Below are positions 23,111 through 33,850 of a stretch of 64,000 bases of DNA, piece by piece. The DNA comes from Aspidiotus rigidus (taxonomy: Eukaryota; Arthropoda; Insecta; Hemiptera; Diaspididae): assembly GCA_035079385.1 (NCBI GenBank), contig JAVHKY010000008.1:6246001-6310000 (forward strand). The letters run 5' to 3'. Each line of letters opens with the position of its first letter. Position 1 is the stretch's first letter. Position numbers and translations under genes: made by a program. Under the pieces are notes generated by a model. The model was not told where the DNA came from, ran no database searches, and was given only the letters and a program-made list of their open reading frames with translations.

Positions 23111-23150
23111 CTCGGTTAAGATCATGTACCACATCGCTGGAAACGGACAC
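23111..23150 (-). CDS. Candidate 40-nt host micro-exon
   Basis: On the minus strand a good acceptor (GATTTTTCTGTTGCAG, AG at 23152-23151) is followed by 40 nt and then a donor GTAAATAG starting at 23110. A branch-point-like TTAATAAC lies about 25 nt upstream of the acceptor. Two frames are open: one reads VSVSSDVVHDLNR, the other CPFPAMWYMILTE; the third hits a stop. Length 40 is not a multiple of 3, so the flanking exons would have to be in different phases. I cannot name the gene. The recursive-splice-like site at 58.89 kb on the same strand would fit a very long intron upstream. A chance arrangement is possible. Confidence 0.4.
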
Positions 23151-24624
23151 CTGCAACAGAAAAATCATACAAACAGTTATTAACTAGAGCCGTATAATAT
23201 TGAAACAACCCCTAAATTCTCGTTTCTTCATAAATTTCATGAGAATGAAACACTTTAAGGAGGATCCTGTTGGTCCTCGATGGAAACAGATCGATGAAGT
23301 TTAACGGAGAACAAAACCGGACACGAGAGTGATTCAGTGTCCACGTGGAAGAAGAACTTTAAAATGTACACGAAGAACACACGTGCTGCTGGTGAAAAGC
23401 TTACAGACACTACACCACTTCGTAATTTAAAAGCTAAATTGTGTGGTATAAAAATGAGCATTTACAGGCAGCTCTTCACCCGGCTGACCGTATACGCCTC
23501 TAATCTTCGTTACACAGCGACCATATTATATATCTACAGAGCACTACACAGCACACCGAGTACGTACACATATAAACCTACTTGTTCTAACTCAATTCAA
23601 TACTCGCTCTAAGATTTAATCTACCTCTCTCTGAAGCTTACATAAGACCAACACTCTCACGATTTCCTTTATCGCGCAGATTTAATCTCCGCGAACAGAC
23701 GCTGCCTCTCTTTGCTCGCACTCAGTACTTAGTGTACACATACATTTAACCAATGATATGTGGCTGTAAAATGAGCTGCTGTTGACTGCAGTCGCTTTGA
23801 AAAGCGCCCAACTGAATAAATGGAATAGCGTTCAGTAAGTCAACAAGCAGTTCTTTTCAACGAGAAAGGCGGGGATTTCTAAATGCAGATAGCGAAGCGT
23901 TAACTACTCGTAATACAAACGTATAAATCGATTTCATCACGTTCGCAGTACGAGCTCTAAAGACCGTCGACCCACTTTTATTTTCTTTCCAATTTTCCAT
24001 TTTAGAAAAAATTTGAAGACAGTTGCCCCTCTCTGCTCATGAATGAGAAAGATAATGTGAATCATTATCCAAACACCCAGGACCACATAAGTTCAAATCA
24101 TTTCAGTGGGGTTTTCGAAGTTTTTCGAGCTCAGAAGACTGTACAAAACTTACGGAAAAATCGAACCATCAAATATGAATGAGTAATTCATTAGTAGAAA
24201 AGTGGATAAGACGACCACTCCTGAACCTATTGGCGTTACTCGGGAGGCACCACAAGAAGTACGGCTCACCCATCCACCCGAGGAAGGATTTCGGCTGTAC
24301 ACTAGCCACTCGTTGGAATGAATAAATGACCCTTTTTTGCACTCCATTAAATTGCGACAATCTGTACCCTGGCAGAGACCAATGACCAAAGATACATCAA
24401 CTCTTGCGCCATGATTCCGTACTTTACCAACGTTGGCGTCCTTATCTACTACGGGAGCCGTCACATCACCTTTCAGAAGGGGATCATGATTAAATTTTCA
24501 ACGTTCGGCAACTCGGGCCTCGCCTTCTGCCATCAGAGTCTCCTAGCAAACATCGCTACACAGCTCAAACCAGGAGATGACCGTTGTCTTAGCCCTCCTA
24601 CAGTCCAGTCAAATTAGACATGAA
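23151..24624. other. Non-coding, no recognised feature
   Basis: No gene or repeat recognised. On the minus strand this would be intron upstream of the micro-exon. Confidence 0.4.
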
Positions 24625-24980
24625 CCTGGAACTATCCTCCAGCATAGATTTTTTTGCGCATATTTGTCGGAAATGATCTCCACAAGAACTCCAGAGAGTT
24701 TCCCACCAAAAAAAGTGGTGCTTTTTAGCCCAGGGGGCCGAACGTCCGACAGAAATCGGTTTCTTCGATTTTTCTCGCAAATCACGCATTCTATAATAAA
24801 AATACCTCAGTACAAATATAATCCTCACCAAATTTACGGTAAAAATGTATTCTTGTCATTTTTTGATTAACCCAATGAAAATCGAGTAAACACGCCCTCC
24901 AAATGACTCCCGCAAAACAGCTATTTTAATGGAAAGGTGTGTGAAAACGCCGAGGTTTTTTTTAATTTATCTCGTAAACC
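24625..24980 (+). repeat. Inverted repeat arm left of the Penelope element
   Basis: AACCTGGAACTATCC at about 24627 and the block 24755-24980 (CAAATCACGCATTC, CAGTACAAATATAATCC, GAAAATCGAGTAAACACGCC, CCCGCAAAACAGC) are mirrored at 28462-28716 with roughly 90% identity. About 105 bp (24651-24754) is extra in this copy. Confidence 0.85.
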
Positions 24981-24984
24981 TTCT

Positions 24985-25210
24985 CTTCCCCACACCTCAC
25001 CCCTCCACATTGAAGTGACCCCCACCCCTACTTTCAGCCGTTAGCTTCTAGCTCTTGGCCATCAGCCAATCTATTTTGGTCCAAAATTAGCTATCTGTTA
25101 GCTAGCCAATGAGACTGGGTTAGCCGTTAGCTGATAGCCGAAGCCAATCAATTTGGAGGGTTAGCTTTTAGCCAAGTTTTTAGCTAATGCGATTGGCGAA
25201 GCACCCCTCG
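24985..25210. repeat. Short GTTAGCT/TAGCC-rich repeat patch
   Basis: About 220 bp in which GTTAGCT, TTTTAGCC and AGCCAAT recur irregularly. Origin unknown. Confidence 0.5.
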
Positions 25211-25222
25211 TTTCACCCATCG

Positions 25223-25392
25223 CGAAAATCAAGTCAGTGGTGCCATTTGATTAATTTGTAAACATTCTTTTTAAACAATAACCAATTTAAATTGTAGGCT
25301 TAAGTGTTCCTTTCGCTTCATGTATTATAAAAAGTACTGTTTATAATTCGTGGCAAAAACGAACGATATTGGAACTCGCTAATCCATAGCCC
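25223..25392 (+). repeat. Dispersed repeat, plus-strand copy
   Basis: 170 bp (AAAATCAAGTCAGTGGTGCC to GGAACTCGCTAATCC) found again inverted at 40781-40947 with close to 90% identity by eye. It contains CATGTATTATAAAAAG. Confidence 0.8.
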
Positions 25393-25657
25393 TTTTCACA
25401 TTTTTGTTCAGCCTACGCGAGTTTTATTTTTGCATAGTATTTTCTGAATTCTTATACAGTCTTCGAAAAAGTTGCTCATGATAACGATATTACTCTGGAC
25501 AATCTCTCCGGTTTTGTCATAGTTGTTTTTCACAATAATAGTGCGATAATGGATCTGTTTTGGATGTTGAAAAAAAAAAACGATTAACAGTATTTGTTCG
25601 TATCGGAACTCATATTTCCATCTGTCCAGGTTACTCCACCCGCTAGAAGTTAAAGAA

Positions 25658-27756
25658 ATGATGTTCGAAAAAGGAGGAGAGGGGAAGAAAGGAGAAGACT
25701 ATGTGGAAAAACGAATGGAAGCCCAAACAAAACAGATCAAGAAGAAGCTTGCCGAACTGACCCGGAAGAAAGAAGAAAGAAAGGAAGAGACAGCGAGAGT
25801 TGAGCACAAATTTGCTCCAAGAACCGAGAACCTATCAAGCGTCACCTTCACAGAAGAAGAAAGAAGACTACTAGACAAAGGCATCAAGTACGTGCAGCCA
25901 GAGAGGCTGAACCAGTGTAGGCTTGAAAGCATGGCCATTAGCTGAGAACAAGTAAACCAAACCATGGAACACGACGTGAGACCAGAAGCCCGGACCAAAA
26001 TTGGGAAAGTGCTGTTGGACATCAAAGAGGATATGTGCCGAACCTATGACAGAACGCAAGTAATGCAGAGGAAGGTCACAAATCTACAAAAGAAGATCCG
26101 ACAGAACAACCTGATTTTGACAAAGGCGGACAATGGTAGCACGGTAGTGGTAATGGAGAAGGAGTATTACACCCAAAAAGTGGAGTCGTACGCCGCAGTT
26201 AATCGATACCAAGAGCTGGCAAGGGACCCAACACGGAAATACCAAGATGACCTGAAAGCTGTGTTGAAACGGAACAATGTACCCGGCAATGAAAGGACGC
26301 TTGAGATGAACCCGGTTGCACCAAAACTCAAGGGGCTCGTAAAACTCCACAAAGCGAACCGTCCGATGAGACCCTTGGTCAACAGCATTCAATCACCATG
26401 CTACAAGATAGCGAAGATCGTAGCCACATTCCTGAAAGAAAACTACCAGTTTGCACCCAGACGAAGTATCAGAAACAACGGAGAGCTGATTGAGCAACTG
26501 GACAAGTTGGAAATCAGGAGTAACGACAAGCTGATATCCTTTGATGTGACTAATATGTTTGGTACCATACCGAAGGAGGAACTTCTCACTCTGCTCAAAA
26601 ATAACAGATACCATGGGAACCCCGACGGGTCGAAGTACGCAACATAGTGGAGGAGATCTTGAGCCAGAACTACTGCCGCTTCAATAACAGGTTCTACAGT
26701 CAGGAAAGGGGACTTGCGATAGGATCACCACTGTCACCAATACTGGCGGAGATATTCATGAATGATATGGAAAACAAGATATTGAAGGGCAGCAAGTTCA
26801 GAAACTCGATCAAACACTGGGCCAGATATGTAGATGATATCCTAATTGTGTGGTCAGGCACTGATAGACAGGTGGATCTATTCCTTTCAGAAATGAACGC
26901 GATGAATGAGAGCATCAAATTCACAGTGGAAAAAGGCAATGACACCATCAACTATTTAAACCTTACACTCACAATGGAGAACAATGGGATAGAATACAAA
27001 ATCTACTGGAAGGCGACGCATACTGACACCATCATCCCAAATGACTCCTACCACCACCCCAGGCACAAGTTAGCGGCAATCCAGAACTACTGCTATCGGG
27101 CAATTTCTATCCTCAAGAACAACGAAGAGAAGAGGAAAGAGATCGAGATAGTAAAGCATATCGCAGAAGCCAATGGCTACCGCAGATGAGTGGTGGAGGG
27201 AGTCTTTGGGAAAATGGAAACAAAGAAAGGAACCCATGATAGCATAGTGAGAAAGTACTCCGGATCGATACCATATATAGGAAAGTACACATACAAGGTG
27301 ATAAAGGCGTTCAATGGCTACGATGTGAATGTGGGTATCCAGAATAACCAACCCATGGTGAAGAGAATCAGCAATGGCCAGACGGAACAAAAGGGCAAGG
27401 AAAGCTTGAGCGGAGTGTTCAAGCTCAGTTGTGAACAGTGCGAGGGGATCTATATCGGTGAGACTGGGAGAAAGTTTGAGATCAGGAGAAAGGAGCACAA
27501 AACGTCCAAAGAGAAAGAAGATGGCAAGTCACTGTTTGGGAAACACTGTAACGAGGAAAACCACGATGGAGAGGGAATATTTGAAGTCATACACGTAGAG
27601 AATCGCACAAAGAGAAGAAAACTCTGCGAAGAAATGGAGATTGCAAAAGCCAAGAGGAAGAAAGCCTGCCTCTTGAACAGTGTAATCACATTTGACAGCG
27701 AAAAATTATTCGGCCTAGTGATTGGACGAGAGAAGAAGAACGGAACTAACCAATGA
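25658..27756 (+). pseudogene. Penelope-like RT / GIY-YIG endonuclease polyprotein (broken)
   Basis: Polyprotein of a Penelope-like element: telomerase-related RT fused to a GIY-YIG nuclease. 25658-25945 is a Lys/Glu-rich N-terminal segment (coiled-coil-like). An in-frame TGA at 25943 separates it from 25964-26647, which holds ILTKADNGSTVVVM, LKGLVKLHK (RT motifs 1-2) and SFDVTNMF (motif A region). A frameshift near 26620-26647 leads into 26647-27189 with GLAIGSPLSPILAEIFM (motif B), catalytic YVDD (26827-26838) and INYLNLTLTM. A TGA at 27187 precedes 27190-27756, the nuclease: GVFKLSCEQC, GIYIGETGR (from 27445), HKTSKEK, GKHCNEENH and a basic C-terminus. Catalytic residues look intact, but two stops and one frameshift make it a recently disabled copy. 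Summed length is about 700 residues, close to other PLEs. Confidence 0.88.
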
Positions 27757-27946
27757 GACGGCAGGAATCCAGGTAGCCAATAGAAACGCAGCATTTAGAA
27801 CAATGGATTGAACCAATTACAAAGCAGTATGTTTTAGCCAATAAGAATACAATGTCATATTATTGTAAGAATAAGTTTCTAAGAAGTGAACCAATCACAA
27901 CACAGCATTGTTATAGGCAATAAGATCACAGTGTTATACTATAAAA
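27750..27946 (+). promoter_or_regulatory. CCAAT/TATA promoter-like region of the PLE terminus
   Basis: CCAAT occurs at 27750, 27777, 27813, 27838 and 27891, within ~50-60-bp imperfect repeats, followed by TATAAAA at 27940-27946. A start about 30 bp downstream would fall just before the hammerhead motif at 27980. PLE terminal regions are known to carry promoters; the spacing fits that role. Confidence 0.5.
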
Positions 27947-27979
27947 AACTCATGAGTCATGGTTAAGGCCTTGTTCTCC

Positions 27980-28036
27980 AGTTGCGACACAACTGATGAT
28001 GGGATAACACCCGAAAGTACTCTTGTAAAAGCAACT
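27980..28036 (+). ncRNA. Minimal type I hammerhead ribozyme motif
   Basis: Self-cleaving RNA motif at the 3' end of the Penelope-like element. Outer stem I is AGTTGC (27980-27985) with GCAACT (28031-28036). The internal loop is GAC and AAAA. Inner stem I is ACAA (27989-27992) with TTGT (28023-28026). The core CTGATGA is at 27993-27999, with one extra T at 28000. Stem II is GGG (28001-28003) with CCC (28010-28012). GAAA is 28013-28016. Short stem III is G-C around a 2-nt loop, with A28016-T28021 closing; AGTACT is self-complementary, which would allow a dimeric fold. The predicted cleavage site is after C28022 (CUC, an allowed NUH). The extra T before stem II is a departure from the textbook core but recurs in the 36.5-kb copy. 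Confidence 0.7.
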
Positions 28037-28042
28037 AATAAA
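28037..28042 (+). terminator. Polyadenylation signal AATAAA
   Basis: AATAAA directly follows the last base of hammerhead stem I; likely the 3' processing signal of the PLE transcript. Confidence 0.45.
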
Positions 28043-28461
28043 GTAGATTTTTACAATTGAAGAACCCATTTCAGTATCTGTTTGGTTTTGCTTTCAGTTT
28101 TTGAAAAAAATTAGGAAATAAATTCTCATGAATTAAAAGACAGAGAAATGAAGAGAGAGAGAGAGAGAAGAAAAAAAAAAACGCAAGAGACCCGTATACT
28201 GAGGCGCTTGGTGACGTCAACATTTCTTACCCGCGGTCCTCCGCGAAACCGTACATGAACACCCCGGAAATACAACGTCGCGCGTTGACACTCAAGTACG
28301 GGGTGTAACGCGAAACAGTACACAAAGGTAAACACCCCGCTTTCGTCGATTTCTGCGCGCATTATTTCCGTCATTATGTACTAATTAAAAATTGTAAAGA
28401 GTACATCCCCTAGGAAATTTTACGTAGATCATTTTTGTACTTAGGTATTTTTTTCGTAGGT

Positions 28462-28716
28462 TGTACGGTTTACGAGATAAATTGAAAAAACCGTGTTGTT
28501 CAGCGTTTTCACACCTTTTCATTGAAATAGCTGTTTTGCGGGAGTCATTTCGAAGGCGTGTTTACTCGATTTTCATTGGGTTAATTAAAAAATGACACGA
28601 ATACATTTTTATCGTAAATTTGGTGAGGATTATTTTTGTACTGGGGTATTTTCATTATAGAATGCGTGATTCGCGAGAAAAATCGAAAAAACCGATGCTG
28701 GGGGATAGTGCCAGGT
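28462..28716 (-). repeat. Inverted repeat arm right of the Penelope element
   Basis: Reverse complement of 24625-24980 minus a ~105-bp segment. Together the arms bracket the Penelope-like element at a distance of about 3.5 kb. Confidence 0.85.
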
Positions 28717-30282
28717 TTGTCTTTTTTACTACTATTGATTATACACGTTAAGAGCCATAATTTTCCGAAGGACGGCGATCGAAGTTTCTCCCAGAATGAC
28801 TTTTCACACAACAAGTCCCCTCTTAAAAGGGAAAACACTAAAAATTACAAAATTTGTACACCCAAAATTTGGTGACAGGAAAGGTTGTTACCTTTCCATT
28901 TTCCAGGATATTTCACCACGCCTTATTTTTTTATTCGCACCTAATCTTTCCATCCTACCCTAGCTCCAAGCATCACTCAGTTGAATTTCCTCAATCTCTG
29001 TAAGCAAACTCATACTTTTTGCAAAAGTAGACCCTTCAACGTCAACTTCTAGATTACTTACGTAGATGAGCGCGAAAAAGATTAGCCCTTTACCAGTTTT
29101 TGAACAATTTCCCAAGATAAAATTAAAGAAATTTCTTCCAATGAAAAAATTTGAATTATGAAAAGTATCAAAATAAAATAAATTCTCGAAATGGTACAAA
29201 TGGGAACAAATAAACAGACCTTTTCCATCTCTCCAAATTTCAAGCATTTGAAATTTATTCACCTACAATGTAAGTTTTTTGACGTGCAAAACTTAATATG
29301 CAAATTTCTCTCGACTTCATCCTCAGATCAAGATGATTCAAGAATCATGATTTCTCCAACCAGGTTTCTTCACAATTGACTTCGTATACAAAGACGAGCG
29401 TATACTAATGCAGTACACATAGGTAGTCGGTTCCTGTATGATAATATAATCGCGTTTCAATTTAAAAGAAAATCCATTTAACTTACGTTATACGTACGAT
29501 ACCACGTATTTCCACCCGAATAACATACAGACACGCAATTGCCGTCGTATACACAAATGGAAAACGCAAGAATACGTGAATGAAATTAATTCCATTACGA
29601 GTTGTAAGAAGAGGAATGCAAATTTCAGGTTAAGAGTTCGAGTTAAATATAATATACATGTATACGGGATGATTCAGGAAGAACAGAAAAGGAGGTGGAA
29701 AAACGGTGGTAAAAATTCCTTTGAACGAAGACGAGAGATTAAATTCCAAGATATATGTGCGCCTTTGGTCGCGTGGGTAATGAACTTCTAGATTTGTACC
29801 TGAGCGCACAAGTATGCGTATATTCTGCGAATATGTAAATTAATTGTTCGACGCCGTAGGAATCGATTCAGGATAAGATGCTACAGCTTAATATGGATAT
29901 AACTTTGTCTCCATCTATTTCGCTCGAGAAATTATAGTAAGGCGTTTAAGGTAGAAACGGCAACGAATTTCACATTTTGAAGTGTATTAAGTATCTATCA
30001 GAGGTTGTTGTGATTGCGGCATGGCATTTTATTGACAGCGAGAAATTTAGTCTCATTATACAAAAATAAAGTGAGGAAAATGCATTGTTACGCATGAATG
30101 TACGCCTGTATGAGCGCCGCTCAATCTTTCACAACTGTGATGCACATAATTTGTCTGGGGCTGAACTTGAGAGTGCTTTGCAAGTATCTTTCATCCCCGT
30201 CACCGGTCGTTTCCGATTGAATTCGGAGTACGGAAGTTCACAGCAACTCAGCTAACAGGACTATAAAACGATGAACAATACA

Positions 30283-30284
<2 letters not shown>
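28717..30284. other. Non-coding, AT-rich
   Basis: No supported gene. A TAAC-GTAAGT donor-like site on the minus strand near 29485 has no matching acceptor with an open frame. Confidence 0.45.

Positions 30285-30317
<33 letters not shown>
30285..30317 (-). repeat. T33 run (possible minus-strand poly(A) tail)
   Basis: 33 uninterrupted T followed by CAGTGGAG. It could be the poly(A) tail of a retroposed sequence lying to its right on the minus strand, or a simple repeat. Confidence 0.7.
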
Positions 30318-30479
30318 CAGTGGAGTTTTACCCAAATGAAGCGTCATTCGACGAACTAGGGTCTTGAGGGAGCAGCGGCTCTGACCTACTTTCAGAACGA
30401 CGAAAAATCCCGACCATCGAAAAAGAGGACTTGGAAAATCTTGACTTTGCAGCGCTTATGTATATGGAGGCCTGAAAAA

Positions 30480-32420
30480 CTCAATGTTTGAATAACAAGG
30501 AGGATTAATTGGAAAAGTCTTTTAATGAGGTTAAAACCTTTGATAACGGGTGATTTTAACTGATGACGTCATAGAAACAATTTCAACATTGAGCTCTAAA
30601 TATTAGAAGGAGGACTTTGAGGAGTTCCAATTGATTATTGAAATAAATTCTTACATGTCCTTTAATTAGGTCAAAGTTATAGATGACGTGCCTTTTTAAT
30701 TGATGATGTCATTGATGGCGTCAGAGTAACGATTTTAAAAAATTTCAATTATCAAGCAATAAATATTGGGAGGAGGATTTGAGAAATTTCCTACCATTGA
30801 ACCATTTAATTGATTATAAGTCCTTCAACCAGGTCAAAGAGGTTGATGACTGTGTTTTTAACTAATGACGCCATCCATGACGTCATAGTCACAATTTGTA
30901 AAAATGTTAATCATTGTGCTATAAACATTGGAAAGATGACTTCGAGAAATTTCGACCAATTATTCAATTCCAATCGATTATTATAAAAATTAATTTTTTC
31001 AAGTCTTTTAATTAGGTCAAAGTCGTTGATGACGTGTCTTCTTTTTCAATTAATGATATTATAGTAACAAGTTGGAAAAATCCTGATCATTGAGCTTTTT
31101 AAATATTAGGTAGAGGAGGTCGAGAAATTTCACACATTAATCGATCCTAATCATTTATTGAAATCAAGTTTTCCATAATATTCTTTAATTAGGTCAAAGT
31201 CATTGATGATATCATTGATGACGTTTTAGTAACAGGACTTTGAGAAATTTAGACCAATTGATCAATATTTGAATTCATAATTATTGAAATCAATTTTTCC
31301 AGGTCCTTTAATAAAGTCAAAGTCACTGAGGATGTCCTATTGATTTGGAAAAATTCAAGTCACCGAGCTATAAATCTTAGAAGGAGGACTTCGAGAAATT
31401 TTGACCAATTGATCAATCAATTAATTGTCAAAATAATTTTTTCCAGTCCTTCAATTAGGTCAAAGTCTTTGATGACGGGTGTTTTTAACTGATGACGTCA
31501 TAGTAACAATTTGAAAAAATTTCAATCATTGAGTTCTGAATATTAGAAGGAGGACTTTGAATACTCTTACATGTCCTTTAATTAAGTCAAAGTTATTAAT
31601 GACGTGTCTTTTTAATTGATGACGTCATTGATGGCGTCAGAGTAACGATTTAAAAAAATTTCAATTACAAAGCAATAAATATTGGGAGAAGGATTTGAGA
31701 AATTTCCTACCATTGAACCATTTAATTGATTAGAAGTCCTTCAACCAGGTCAAAGTCATTGATGACGGGTGTTTTTAACTGATGACGTCATCCATGACGT
31801 CATAGTCACAGTTTGGAAAAATTTTGGTCATTTTGCTATTTAATGTTAGAAAGATGACTTTGAGAAATTTTGAACAATTAATCCCAATCATTTATCAAAA
31901 TTAATTTTTTCTAGGTTTCTAATTAGGTAAAAGTTGGTGACTCTTTCTTTCTCAACTGATGACGTCACAGTAACAATTTGAATAGATTTTGATCATTGAG
32001 TTATGCATCGATTCCAATTGATTTCTAAAATCATTTTTTACATAATATTGTCTCTTAATTGGGTCAAAGCCATTGGTGACGTCACAGTAATAATTTTGAA
32101 AAATTTTGATCATTGAGCTACAGATAATAATATTATTAGGAGAAGGACTTTGAGGATTTCTGGCCCATTAATCAATTCCAATTGATTATTGAAATGAATT
32201 TTTTCATGTCCTTCAATTAGGTCAAAGTCATTAATAAAGTGTCTTCTTATTTGATGACGTCACAGTAAAGACTTGTGAAAATTCAAATTTCCAAGCAATA
32301 AATATTAGGAGGACATTGAGAAATTTCCAACCATTAATCGACCCCAATCGATTATAATCAATATTCTTTAACCGGGTCAAGGTCATTGATGACACCATCG
32401 ATGACGTCAAAGGAACAAAA
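30480..32420. repeat. ~150-200-bp degenerate tandem array with TGACGTCA
   Basis: Roughly a dozen units. Each reads: AATTAGGTCAAAGTCATTGATGACG, TGATGACGTCATAGTAACA, TTTGAAAAAATTT, CATTGAGCTATAAATATTAG, GGAGGACTTTGAGAAATTT, CAATTGATTATTGAAAT. Ten exact TGACGTCA palindromes fall here, nearly all embedded in TGATGACGTCA. Unit length and order vary, so the array is old. No coding capacity. Confidence 0.8.
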
Positions 32421-33850
32421 CAGTGACGGCTCTTCTAAAAATAGCTCCGGTCAAAAACCCGTCGCGGTTTTTTGTGACTTTTTTCTATAGTAGCCGTCGT
32501 CCAAAAATATTGAACCGTATAAATACGTCTCTGGGACTGTGCCTGACCTAGCCTAAGGCCAGGTTCGCGAGGATGCTCACTTTATTAAGTGATCAAACGA
32601 ACTGTATCCTAAAGACTGGTCTCTAATTATAATTACCATGTATAAGGAGTATGGTAGGCTAATCACCTGACGGGCTCGACCGCTCTAGTGTCTTGGGTAC
32701 TTCTTGTTAGGCTACAATTTTAGCCTCGTTTAGCCCAATTAATTATAAGTTAGCTTCAAGCTAGACTAAGCTTCTAACCTAAGCCAAAATCCTTGATCAC
32801 ATCACACTACATTCCGGTTAGTCTCTAAATTAGGTCAAGGTCATTGATTATGTCTTATATCTTAGAAAAAAGGTCTCGCGAATTTCCTCCCAGGGTCTTC
32901 TAGGATCCAAATCAAAAATAATGAAAATATCTGTTCCTCTTGATACTCCAGCTTGACCCGTCCCTTTCGTATAATATAGTAGCTCAAGTCATAACTCGAA
33001 ATTGTTTCAAGTCCCTGAAGTAGGTCACGAACGCATGCTTGACCAGTCAGCCTATGTTATCTACCTTGGTACCCATCTATACCTATCTAAGGCTCAAGCA
33101 CGCACAGTCTGGCCAGCTTGTGCTTTTGTGTAGGCTAAACTTCCAGAATCGTAGCTCAGCTTGTTGCTCACAGAGGCTGACTGGCTTCGTATTTATGCAC
33201 TAAACTACTAGTATGGTTAACTTGGTTATTCATTGGCTCAAAACTCGGAATTTTTCAAGTCTCCTAAGTACGTCAAGGCCATGTTTACCCTAGGACGTCA
33301 TTGGAAGATTGAAAATTTTGCTCACGTAAATCCTGACTCGCTTAGTTGAAGAGACTCCACGAAGAGCGAAAGAACTGTGTAGCGAGATTTTCAAGGTTAT
33401 TTGGAAAAAATCACCGCCGTCCTTCCGGAAGATTGTGGTTCCGAGTGGGACGGCGGACTTCTGACTTACTTTCGAAATGTGCACAATTTAGACTATTTTA
33501 TACGCCAGGAGAATTTTGATTGTCCTTCTACTGTATGAGAGAATAGAGGGCTTCAAACAAAATAAGTTTCTCCCCAAGCACATTAAACATATCAAGGTCA
33601 CTGATGACGTCATAGTGATAAAATCACGATACAAACCCAAACTAGTATAGTACAATGATGGCTTCAGATACTCTATGTTAGTCTGACTAGCTCAGCTCAT
33701 CCCTTCTTTAAATAGGCAGGCTGTATCAAATCAAAGTCAACGTCATTGATGACGTCATAGTAATCATTTTTGTGATGGTTTTTCCAAAAGTAATACTAAG
33801 AGTTGTTCTAGTCTTATAAGCACACAGTAAAAAATGCAAAAAAAAAAAAG
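32421..33850. repeat. Decayed continuation of the TGACGTCA repeat
   Basis: Scattered unit fragments (AGGTCAAGGTCATTGATTATG, GTCACTGATGACGTCATAGTG near 33600, CGTCATTGATGACGTCATAG near 33745) amid unique-looking sequence. Similar in style to 20.2-22.4 kb. Ends at an A-run (33838-33849). Confidence 0.5.

Larger units (their letters stand above)
25620..28060 (+). mobile_element. Penelope-like retroelement (best copy)
   Basis: A near-complete PLE body: Lys-rich N-terminal region, RT, GIY-YIG endonuclease, then a promoter-like, hammerhead-bearing terminal region with a polyadenylation signal. The 5' terminal region seems to be lost: no hammerhead motif was found between 25.2 and 25.65 kb. The element sits between two ~230-bp inverted repeats (24.6-25.0 and 28.5-28.7 kb). 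The 5' and 3' boundaries given are approximate. Confidence 0.8.

Noticed and set aside
29480..29580. Minus-strand exon-like peptide (CYSGGNTWYRTYN) before a GTAAGT donor
   Set aside because: No AG acceptor exists between the upstream in-frame stop and the peptide, and another frame is open over the same bases.
30550..31970. CTGATGA strings in the TGACGTCA array as hammerhead cores
   Set aside because: They are part of the repeated CTGATGACGTCAT; no stem II or GAAA follows at the right distance.
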